Source of the DNA: an uncultured Clostridia bacterium
Lineage (GTDB): Bacteria; Bacillota; Clostridia; TANB77; CAG-465
DNA: 52,929 bases
Reading direction: 5' to 3'
NCBI GenBank assembly: GCA_934149365.1
Contig: CAKPEI010000008.1
Location: forward strand, 1-52,929
Part shown: positions 17,935 to 24,498 of the stretch, in pieces
Layout of the letters: each line of letters begins with the position of its first letter
Numbering within the stretch: position 1 is the first letter of the stretch
Made by a program: the position numbers and the translations under genes
Notes under the pieces: generated by a model
Told to the model about the DNA's origin: nothing
The model's database searches: none
Seen by the model: only the letters and a program-made list of their open reading frames with translations

Positions 17935-17992
17935 GTCTGGGGTGGAGCTCATAAAGCGAAGGTCGTAAGTTCGAGTCTTACCCCCGCAACCA
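17935..17992 (+). pseudogene. Degenerate initiator tRNA-Met-like remnant at the element's left end
   Basis: The 3' part is tRNA-like: CTCATAA anticodon loop (CAT, 17948-17954), CGAAGGTC, a perfect T arm GTAAG-TTCGAGT-CTTAC (17965-17981), then CCCCGCA, A and CCA ending at 17992. The 5' part keeps GGGGTGGAG (17939-17947), as in initiator tRNA, but the D arm and the 5' half of the anticodon stem are missing. The anticodon stem does not pair. It cannot be a working tRNA and is best read as an attachment-site remnant. Confidence 0.55.
17947..17963 (+). repeat. Putative left attachment repeat
   Basis: GCTCATAAAGCGAAGGT, the anticodon-loop region of a tRNA-Met-like remnant. It matches 30812-30828 at 15 of 17 bases, the differences being AG against CC in the middle. 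Confidence 0.45.
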
Positions 17993-18000
17993 AAGAATAA

Positions 18001-18035
18001 ATGCTTACAGTTTCAATGACTGTGGGTATTTTTTT
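18001..18035 (+). terminator. Terminator after the tRNA-like remnant
   Basis: ATGCTTACAGT and ACTGTGGGTAT form a stem with G-U pairs around TTCAATG, followed by seven T. Its position nine bases past the CCA suggests it once ended the tRNA transcript. The rest of 18036-18226 shows no gene. Confidence 0.6.
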
Positions 18036-18226
18036 ATGCATTTAAAATGGTTGCGATAATGCTTTAAAATAGCACTCTTATGTCAAATTGGGGAATAATT
18101 GGGAAGTATTTTAACTTTTTGATTCCTCAAAAGACTATGTAATTCAACAAAAAACATGGGGATGATAAAATAGTTTTTTGTTGATTGAGAGCTGACTAAG
18201 TAATTTTTGAATTATTGAAAAAAGTG

Positions 18227-19420
18227 TTAAGTTTCGTTTGGTATTAGCAAGGTCTCTAGAACATTTCCGGCATTTTTGTTGTGTGAAATGATTGGATGCA
18301 CATAAAAATTAAATGTTGTAGATATTTGTGCATGACCTAACCTTGCAGCTACTACTGCTATATCTATATTTTGAGATATAAGCAAAGTAGCATTTGTATG
18401 CCTTAATCCGTGAAAATTAATTACAGGTAATCCGATTTCTTTTACAAACTTTACAAACCATTTACTAATTGTAGATGGATGCATAGGCTTACCACCAGAC
18501 TGAACAAATAACCTATTTGAATTCGTCCATAATTCGCCGTAGACGGATTTTTGTTCTTTATACCAGTCTTTATATTCATCGAGTAGAGAAACAACAAAAT
18601 CAGGGATTGCAACGTCTCTTATTGAGCTTTCAGTTTTAGGTTCTTTTGTAAAGATTCCTTTATCTGCTAAATACTGACTTGATTTGTTTATGCTAATTAT
18701 GCCATTATTAAAATCTATGTCAGACCATTCTAGTCCTAATAGTTCACCAAGTCTTACACCAGTGAATATTGTAAGTATTATTGCAACTTTATATTTAATC
18801 TCATCAGCAGATAACTCATTTAAACTAGATATAAGAGTTTTACATTGTTCATCGTCATAGTATCTTCTTTTAGGTTTTCTTGTTTTAGGTGGTTGAACTC
18901 TTTCACAAGGATTACTATATAACAATTGCCAATAGACTGCCTTATGAAGCATTGCTCTAATTAACCTGTGATGTTCAAGAATTGTTTTTTGAGATAGGGG
19001 ACGCAAAGTTCTATATCCATTATTGTGTTTTATTCTTCTTATTTGAGTATCTTTTTCGAGCATATCATAGAACTTCATTATGTCAGTAGGTTTTAATTTA
19101 TCTAATCTAAAATGACTTAGATAAGGTAAGATTCTACTTTCTAACATACTTAGATATCTTCTGTAAGTACCTGGTGCAAGTTCTTTTGAGCCATAATCTC
19201 TTTTCCATATCTCTGTAAATTCTCCAAATGTCAGAACTTTACCTTCAACAACAGTGCCTTGTTGTACTTCCGCAACGAATTTTGCAAGTTCAATTCTAGC
19301 TTGTGCTTTTGTACCGTGAACTGTTTTTGTATGTCTAACTAATTTTCCTTGCAAGTCATAACCATGACATACTATTAACCTGTAACTATTTTTTCCTCTT
19401 TTTTCAATACTCCCAGCCAT
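18227..19420 (-). CDS. int: Tyrosine recombinase (phage/ICE-type integrase)
   Basis: 397 aa. An N-terminal arm-binding domain (KRGKNSYRLIVCHGYD), a SAM-like core-binding domain (about 65-165) and the catalytic domain are present. The catalytic set is visible: Arg in FTGVRLGELLGLEW, His-x-x-Arg in FHGLRHTNATLL, His in RLGHAQ and the nucleophile Tyr in TFNFYVHP. It acts on the attachment repeats of this element. The gene points outward towards the left repeat. The start ATG follows a GGAGG-like site (AAGGAGGTGAAAT on the minus strand). Confidence 0.95.
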   Translation of the reverse strand: MAGSIEKRGKNSYRLIVCHGYDLQGKLVRHTKTVHGTKAQARIELAKFVAEVQQGTVVEGKVLTFGEFTEIWKRDYGSKELAPGTYRRYLSMLESRILPYLSHFRLDKLKPTDIMKFYDMLEKDTQIRRIKHNNGYRTLRPLSQKTILEHHRLIRAMLHKAVYWQLLYSNPCERVQPPKTRKPKRRYYDDEQCKTLISSLNELSADEIKYKVAIILTIFTGVRLGELLGLEWSDIDFNNGIISINKSSQYLADKGIFTKEPKTESSIRDVAIPDFVVSLLDEYKDWYKEQKSVYGELWTNSNRLFVQSGGKPMHPSTISKWFVKFVKEIGLPVINFHGLRHTNATLLISQNIDIAVVAARLGHAQISTTFNFYVHPIISHNKNAGNVLETLLIPNET

Positions 19421-19473
19421 TACTTATTTCACCTCCTTTCAAGTTATCTAATGGGTGGGGAGGAATGTGCATA

Positions 19474-19510
19474 TTGTTAACTAATGATATATTATCATAA
19501 TAGTTAACAA
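19474..19510. promoter_or_regulatory. Nested palindrome in the integrase promoter
   Basis: TTGTTAACTA (19474-19483) and TAGTTAACAA (19501-19510) are perfect 10-bp inverted arms. Between them is a second palindrome, ATGATATATTATCAT. On the minus strand a TTGTTA-17-TAATAT promoter for int overlaps it. The TGTTAAC core recurs in the xis promoter, which suggests a shared repressor. Confidence 0.55.
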
Positions 19511-19620
19511 ATAACAAGTGATCGATAAAAAAATATAAAAACTTACATATTTCGACAAATTATGTAAAAGAAGTTTGATAAAATTATAAAAGATATATTT
19601 GTAAGGAAGGAGGAACTTTT

Positions 19621-19953
19621 ATGGATATATTAAATATAATAATGGCAATTGTTTCTATTATTCTTGGTGTTGTTTCTATTGTTATGTCTTTAAAGTCACA
19701 AAAAGAGGCTGATAAAATAAATCAAGAGACAGAGAAAAAGTTAATTGAAATCAAGAATTTAAGTGATAATATAACAAAGACAGCAGATAGAATAGAAGGA
19801 AATATAAAAACACAAATAGATAGAATAATAAATAGTAATGCGCCTACTCAAGATGAAAAGATGCAACAACAGTTATTAGGAACATTATTGCCAGAATTGA
19901 TAAAAAATCCAGAAGTAATGCAAAAGCTAATGGAATTAGGAAATAATAAGTAA
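19621..19953 (+). CDS. Small membrane-anchored coiled-coil protein
   Basis: Unrecognised, 110 aa. One N-terminal membrane helix (ILNIIMAIVSIILGVVSIVM), then a charged helical segment with heptad-like spacing (about 25-75), then a Gln/Met/Leu-rich tail. GGAAGGAGG precedes the start. Such proteins often accompany defence or toxin genes in elements, but no role can be assigned here. Confidence 0.65.
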   Translation: MDILNIIMAIVSIILGVVSIVMSLKSQKEADKINQETEKKLIEIKNLSDNITKTADRIEGNIKTQIDRIINSNAPTQDEKMQQQLLGTLLPELIKNPEVMQKLMELGNNK

Positions 19954-20049
19954 TAATATATTATTAAAAAAAGTAAAAAAATTTAAGCATAAGTATAGTA
20001 ATTAATTTGATTAATTGATATAATGTTAAGAGAAAAGGGGGTAATACAT

Positions 20050-20511
20050 ATGTTTAATAAAGGAAAATATAATGCTGTTGATGTTGCTAACTGGTTTTTG
20101 AATGAAAACAGAAAACAGATGAACTTTGAAGATGCTGAATATATCACTAATTTAAAATTACAAAAATTATTGTATTATGCTCAAGGGTATTATTTAGCTC
20201 AAAAAGGAGTACCTCTAATAAAGGAAGATTTTTTGGCATGGGAGCATGGACCGGTAATAAGAACAATATATGATAGATTTAAAGTATATGGCTCAAATGG
20301 GATACAATATGAAGATGATTATGAAGAAAAAATAGATGAAGAAACAAATTCAATATTAATGAAAGTATATAATCATTTTGCACAATATTCAGCATGGAAA
20401 TTAAGAGATATGACTCATAGCGAAACTCCATGGAAAAATACAGCAAGAAATGAAGTTATACAAAAAAAAGATATTGAAAAATATTTTAAGGAAAAATATA
20501 TTAATATTTAA
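20050..20511 (+). CDS. Panacea-domain (DUF4065/SocA-like) antitoxin
   Basis: 153 aa from the ATG at 20050, which follows AAAAGGGGG; the earlier frame start at 20023 lacks such a site. The core DVANWFLNE, LKLQKLLYYAQGYYLA, FLAWEHGPVIRTIYD and LRDMTHSETPW is the Panacea/DUF4065 signature. In known panAT loci this protein neutralises a neighbouring toxin. Here it overlaps the next gene by one base (TAATG), a typical coupling of antitoxin and toxin. The toxin identity is inferred from position. Confidence 0.83.
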   Translation: MFNKGKYNAVDVANWFLNENRKQMNFEDAEYITNLKLQKLLYYAQGYYLAQKGVPLIKEDFLAWEHGPVIRTIYDRFKVYGSNGIQYEDDYEEKIDEETNSILMKVYNHFAQYSAWKLRDMTHSETPWKNTARNEVIQKKDIEKYFKEKYINI

Positions 20512-20912
20512 TGAAAAATTGTTTGTACGATGAAAGTATAATTATTTCTTTTAAATATTCTGTATCCACAAAGCATTATACAATTGAGCAAATAACTAAG
20601 AAAACAAAAGAAAAATGCAATGATAAAATACATTATTTATTTGAAAAACTAGAAGAATTGTCTAAAACGAAATTAGTTGATTTTCAAAATAAGCCTAAGT
20701 CGGTTGGATATGAAATGATACCATTAAATCAATTTAAACTTAAAATTGATTCTAATATAATGAAAGAATTGAAATTAACAAATGACAGTAAAATAATAGT
20801 TTTCAGATTCGGAAAACAAAACTATAGAATGTTTATGGTACAATCCAAAGCTTGTCCTGCTTTATTATATTTAATAGGATACGATTGGGATTATAGTGCG
20901 TATGATCATTAA
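20511..20912 (+). CDS. Putative toxin paired with the Panacea protein
   Basis: 133 aa, no family named with certainty. It shows KYSVSTKHYTIEQITKKTKE at the start, a conserved-looking block YEMIPLNQFKLKI, then IIVFRFGKQNYRMFMVQ and a C-terminal LIGYDWDYSAYDH. Short beta-strands and a terminal Asp/Tyr/His cluster would suit a small RNase or similar enzyme. Coupled translation with the Panacea gene argues for a toxin role; no activity can be read from sequence. A terminator follows at once. Confidence 0.6.
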   Translation: MKNCLYDESIIISFKYSVSTKHYTIEQITKKTKEKCNDKIHYLFEKLEELSKTKLVDFQNKPKSVGYEMIPLNQFKLKIDSNIMKELKLTNDSKIIVFRFGKQNYRMFMVQSKACPALLYLIGYDWDYSAYDH

Positions 20913-20913
20913 A

Positions 20914-20943
20914 AACAAAGAACTGCTTTTGGCAGTTCTTTTT
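20914..20943. terminator. Terminator between toxin gene and the convergent zinc-finger gene
   Basis: AAAGAACTGC and GCAGTTCTTT pair around TTTTG, with flanking A and T runs, so it can work in both directions. Confidence 0.83.
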
Positions 20944-20944
20944 A

Positions 20945-22084
20945 CTAATTTTTATCCAACCATTCATCAAATTCAGCATAAGTTTTTTTACCAGATTTAA
21001 CATCATTAACGAATTGTTTAGCTTCTTTTTTCCATTTTTCATAGTTAGTTTTGTAATATTCAATATCTGGATTTCTTTTAACAGCCATAGCTTTTTTAGC
21101 ATATATTTGTCGGTACTTACCATACACCGGTTCTTCGTTTTCTTTTCTTTTTTGTGATGTTTTAATTCCAAACTCTTTACAAGTAATATCTTCTGCATAT
21201 TTACCATTGCAATATAAGTTGTTTTCTTTTTTAGATAAAAAGTATTTACCACAGACAGTACATTTTTTGATGTATTCATATTTTTTAACAACTATATGAT
21301 ATAGAACAATATAAAAATATGTGTAAATATCTAATGTTTTAAAGATAGGACCTTTAGCATAAATTTTATTTTCTTTTGAGTTGTTTTGTAATAGTTGATT
21401 AATTAAAAAAATTTCATCAGATAAAGGTTCTTTTGTTGATTTCATACTTTTTTCTAATATATTAATCATAAAGTTTTTATCATGAAAAGAAAAATTCAAG
21501 TCATAATTACACATATATTTTTTAGATAATTCTTTAATTTCATTATTAATATTTTGTAATATATAAAATCTTTCATAGATATTTAAATTTTCTAATTTTT
21601 TATCTTTATTGTTATTATATATATAATCAATAGAGTCTCTAAAAAGTTGTTGCATTTCTAATAAATAATCTTGTTTTTTTTTATCTTCAAAAAATTGCTT
21701 AGCATATTTCTTTAAAGTATCAAAATCAATAATATGTTTAGGTTCTTCAGTGTTAAAGCATTTATGGTATATATCTAAATCAGATAATATTTTCTTTCTA
21801 TCTTTTTCAGGGATATCTTCTATATATTCAAATATAAAAGTACAAAAGAATTTAAAGAAATCATTAAATTTTGTTAAATCTAGGTTTAAAGAAGCTATTA
21901 AATAATCTCCTAAATGAATTTTATCATAGCTATAGTTTATTAAAAAATCAGATTTTATAGATGTAGCATTTTTACAAAATAATAAATTAGATTTTTCATT
22001 ATGAATAGTTAAAAACTTATTTATTTCATCTGATTTTGTATTATAAAAGCAAACTTCTATTGAATTTAAAGGACTTAAAGACAT
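20945..22084 (-). CDS. Zinc-finger protein, DUF6076-like
   Basis: 379 aa. The first 270 residues are helical with no recognised motif. At about 290-310 there is CTVCGKYFLSKKENNLYCNG followed by a further Cys (ITCKEFG), a CxxC-C-C zinc ribbon. A basic helical tail (KYRQIYAKKAMAVKRN, WLDKN) follows. Proteins with this C-terminal layout are common on clostridial elements and fit DUF6076. GGAGG lies ahead of its ATG. It diverges from xis and shares the region of TGTTAAC motifs. The function is unknown. Confidence 0.6.
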   Translation of the reverse strand: MSLSPLNSIEVCFYNTKSDEINKFLTIHNEKSNLLFCKNATSIKSDFLINYSYDKIHLGDYLIASLNLDLTKFNDFFKFFCTFIFEYIEDIPEKDRKKILSDLDIYHKCFNTEEPKHIIDFDTLKKYAKQFFEDKKKQDYLLEMQQLFRDSIDYIYNNNKDKKLENLNIYERFYILQNINNEIKELSKKYMCNYDLNFSFHDKNFMINILEKSMKSTKEPLSDEIFLINQLLQNNSKENKIYAKGPIFKTLDIYTYFYIVLYHIVVKKYEYIKKCTVCGKYFLSKKENNLYCNGKYAEDITCKEFGIKTSQKRKENEEPVYGKYRQIYAKKAMAVKRNPDIEYYKTNYEKWKKEAKQFVNDVKSGKKTYAEFDEWLDKN

Positions 22085-22167
22085 TTGATACCTCCATGTT
22101 AACTAAAAATACTAGTTTTAAAGCATTTTTTATAGTTATCAATTCTAAAAAACTTTCAGCAAAATTC

Positions 22168-22210
22168 TTGCACTTGTTAACTATAACAAGTATAATTCAA
22201 TTGTTAACAA
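22168..22210 (+). promoter_or_regulatory. xis promoter with two operator-like palindromes
   Basis: TTGCAC (22168-22173), 17-base spacer, TATAAT (22191-22196). The spacer is occupied by CTTGTTA-ACTA-TAACAAG (22173-22190, perfect arms), and a second palindrome TTGTTAACAA sits at 22201-22210. A further TGTTAACTA is at 22097-22105. This is the layout of a repressed promoter. Confidence 0.65.
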
Positions 22211-22252
22211 AAGTCAATAGGTACCATTGAATAAAGAAAGGGGGATTCATTA

Positions 22253-22450
22253 TTGAACTTAAAAACAATTGAAAGAACAACATTAACCATGAAAGAAGCA
22301 GCAGAGTATTTAGGAATAAGTTATTGGTTAACAAATCAATTAGTAAGAAGAAAACAAATACCATGTTCAAAAGTTGGTGGTAAATTTCTATTTAGAGTAC
22401 AAGTATTAGATGAATATTTAACAAAAAAAGAACAAGATTCTATGTGTTAA
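22253..22450 (+). CDS. xis: Excisionase-family DNA-binding protein
   Basis: 65 aa. A MerR-like winged helix: LTMKEAAEYLGISYWLTNQL, then RRKQIPCSKVGGKFLFRV and a C-terminal LDEYL. These are the landmarks of Xis/AlpA-like helix-turn-helix proteins that direct integrases to excise elements. The start is TTG at 22253, behind AAAGGGGG. The next frame overlaps its stop. Confidence 0.88.
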   Translation: MNLKTIERTTLTMKEAAEYLGISYWLTNQLVRRKQIPCSKVGGKFLFRVQVLDEYLTKKEQDSMC

Positions 22451-22476
22451 TTACAGAAAGAAAGCTGAAAGGAGGT

Positions 22477-22905
22477 ATGGCAGAGGTATCATGGATTAAA
22501 CTTAGTACAAATATTTTTTCAAACAGAAAAGTTGTATTATTACTGAATGAACGTGATGGGGATGCGTATTTCAGAATATGGATACAATTGCTTACAATAG
22601 CAGGACAATGTAATATGAAAGGTAGATTAATTATTGGTGAAAATATACCATTAGATATACAACAATTATCTAAAATTTTAGGAAAATCTACTAAAAAAGT
22701 TGAACAAGTTTTGTCTAAGTTTATAAATTTAAGAATGATAAGTTATGAAGATAATTGCTTCGTTATAAGAAATTGGAGCAAGTATCAAAGCGCAGATAAA
22801 TTAGAAGAAATAAGAAAGAATAATAGAGAGCGACAAAGAAAATTTCGTGAAAAAAGTAAAGTGGAAAGTAACGTTACAGAAACGTTAGATCACAATATAG
22901 AATAG
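22477..22905 (+). CDS. Phage replisome organiser N-terminal domain protein, shortened
   Basis: 142 aa from ATG at 22477. WIKLSTNIFSNRKVVLLL, GDAYFRIWIQLLTIAGQCNM and YEDNCFVIRNWSKYQS match the N-terminal domain of phage replisome organisers. Full proteins continue with a DnaD-like or similar C-domain; here the gene stops after the basic linker KNNRERQRKFREKSK. The start is unclear: GGAGG lies only one base before ATG 22477, while GTG 22444 overlaps xis and has no site. The following 193 bases hold no supported gene, only a hairpin (AAGTTAGTA...TACTAACTT, 22986-23023). Replication functions are likely lost. Confidence 0.7.
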   Translation: MAEVSWIKLSTNIFSNRKVVLLLNERDGDAYFRIWIQLLTIAGQCNMKGRLIIGENIPLDIQQLSKILGKSTKKVEQVLSKFINLRMISYEDNCFVIRNWSKYQSADKLEEIRKNNRERQRKFREKSKVESNVTETLDHNIE

Positions 22906-23098
22906 AAAAGATTAAGAATAGAGTAGATAAAGATTAGATTATTATTACTGACTGACAAAAGGAATAATGTATAAATATAAGAAAAAGTTAGTACAAGCCA
23001 TCAAGACTTTAATACTAACTTGAACAAAATTATTGTAAAAACATTTTAATATAAATTATTAAAAAAGTAAAGAAAATTTATTTGAGGAGGTATAAAAA

Positions 23099-23482
23099 AT
23101 GTGTAAATGTGATAAGAAAGAAGGTATAACATATTCAAGATGTGGAGAGTATTTAGTTCCAAATTTAGTATTAGATAAAGGTAAAGTTAGACCTAAAATC
23201 GGAAGATATGGAAGAATGAGATTGAAATTTTTAAAGGAAGAAATGAAAGCAGTTTATACAAAAATGTTAATGGAAGATACACTAACAGATTATCTTTTAG
23301 AGGTAGATGCTAAAGCAACAGATATGGAAAATATGTTAATAAATGATATGAAAAAGAGATCAAATATTGATGAAAAATTAAAAGAAACTGACCAAATTAA
23401 GTGGGTAGGAATGATGAATAATATAGCTCATTCTGCAAGAGAAATTGTATTTGGAAAATGTATAAATACTTATAATATTTAA
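23099..23482 (+). CDS. tnpV: TnpV-family transposon-encoded protein
   Basis: 127 aa. EGITYSRCGEYLVPNLVL, IGRYGRMRLKFLKEEMK, AVYTKMLMEDTLTDYLLEVD and QIKWVGMMNNIAHSAREIV follow the TnpV proteins of Tn4451-like mobilisable transposons. The precise role of TnpV is not established. GAGGAGG lies ahead of the ATG. Its presence ties this element to mobilisable or conjugative transposons of Clostridia. Confidence 0.83.
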   Translation: MCKCDKKEGITYSRCGEYLVPNLVLDKGKVRPKIGRYGRMRLKFLKEEMKAVYTKMLMEDTLTDYLLEVDAKATDMENMLINDMKKRSNIDEKLKETDQIKWVGMMNNIAHSAREIVFGKCINTYNI

Positions 23483-23484
23483 TG

Positions 23485-23525
23485 AAAAAGTGCTTGGGTT
23501 TTATAAAAAATTCAGGCACTTTTTT
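23485..23525 (+). terminator. Terminator after tnpV
   Basis: AAAGTGC at the left and GCACTTT at the right of a loop rich in T and A, then seven T. The following 200 bases (to 23729) hold no supported gene. Confidence 0.6.
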
Positions 23526-23729
23526 TAATAGCCATATAATAAAATTGCAAAAAGAGAGTACATTTAGTGTCTAGCCAGCACTGAATTTGTACTCCCATAC
23601 AAATTCTAATGTGTGATATCCCAACCCCAAGACGGGAGAAAATAAAATACGACAGATTATTTGCAAATTGTGGAAAAAATAGTAAATTTATGATAGAATA
23701 CAAATAAATATTTTTTGGGGAGAAATGTA

Positions 23730-24044
23730 ATGAAAGAGTTAGAAGAAAAAATAGTTAAATTTGCAGAAGATAGAGATTGGTTACAATTTAATACACCAGA
23801 AAACTTAGCCAAGTCAATATCTATTGAAGCAGGAGAATTACTAGAATGTTTTCAATGGAATAATAATTATGATAAAGATGAACTTAAATTTGAAATTGCA
23901 GATGTTATGAATTATTGTATTCTTTTATGCCATCAAATAGGAGTTGATCCTAAGCAAATAATTTTAGATAAAATGAAAATATCTGAGAAAAAATATCCTG
24001 TAGAAAAAGCTAAGGGAGTTAGTACAAAATATAATAAATTATAG
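23730..24044 (+). CDS. MazG-like nucleotide pyrophosphohydrolase
   Basis: 104 aa from ATG at 23730, behind TTGGGGAGAAATGTA. The helical MazG core has metal ligands in SIEAGELLECFQW (ExxE) and ELKFEIADVMNYC (ExxD), as in all-alpha NTP pyrophosphatases of the RS21-C6/dCTPase type. Such enzymes cleave (d)NTPs to monophosphates and pyrophosphate. It is nine bases ahead of a membrane protein and in one operon with a nuclease-helicase, so a nucleotide-based defence or repair role is inferred. Confidence 0.83.
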   Translation: MKELEEKIVKFAEDRDWLQFNTPENLAKSISIEAGELLECFQWNNNYDKDELKFEIADVMNYCILLCHQIGVDPKQIILDKMKISEKKYPVEKAKGVSTKYNKL

Positions 24045-24053
24045 GAGAAAAAC

Positions 24054-24476
24054 ATGGAAATAATTATAGCAATAATAGGCACGGCAACGGCGGTAATAAC
24101 AGTATGTTTAACTAATTTCTTTTCTAAAAGAAACGAATTAAAGTACTCAGAACGAAAATTGAAAGAAAAGTATTATTTTGAATATATAAATAAATTAAGC
24201 GATAATGTAAATTGTAATGATAGAGAGTCTACTCTGAAAGAAAATAAAGCATTTAATAAATTAGTGTTAATCGCAAATATAGATGTATTGAATAAACTTT
24301 ACCAGTTACAAAATATAAGAATAGAAGAAATAAAAAATGGAAATGTAAAAAATTATAATGAAAAATATGAAAAATTATTTAAAGAATTAATAATAGAGAT
24401 AAGAAAAGATTTGTATGGAAAAAGAGAAAAAAATTTCCCAAATATTTATTTGTTGGGAGGATTTATAAAAAAATAA
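24054..24476 (+). CDS. Membrane-anchored helical protein in the MazG/helicase operon
   Basis: Unrecognised, 140 aa. One N-terminal membrane helix (IIIAIIGTATAVITVCL), then charged helices (KRNELKYSERKLKEKYYFEY onwards) on the cytoplasmic side. It lies between the MazG-like gene and the nuclease-helicase with gaps of 9 and 22 bases, so it is translated with them. It could tether the complex to the membrane or act as an effector. Nothing in the sequence decides this. Confidence 0.65.
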   Translation: MEIIIAIIGTATAVITVCLTNFFSKRNELKYSERKLKEKYYFEYINKLSDNVNCNDRESTLKENKAFNKLVLIANIDVLNKLYQLQNIRIEEIKNGNVKNYNEKYEKLFKELIIEIRKDLYGKREKNFPNIYLLGGFIKK

Positions 24477-24498
24477 TAATTAATGGGGGCAAATTATT

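Noticed and set aside
17935..17992. A working initiator tRNA gene.
   Set aside because: The D arm and half of the anticodon stem are missing, and the acceptor stem pairs only in part.
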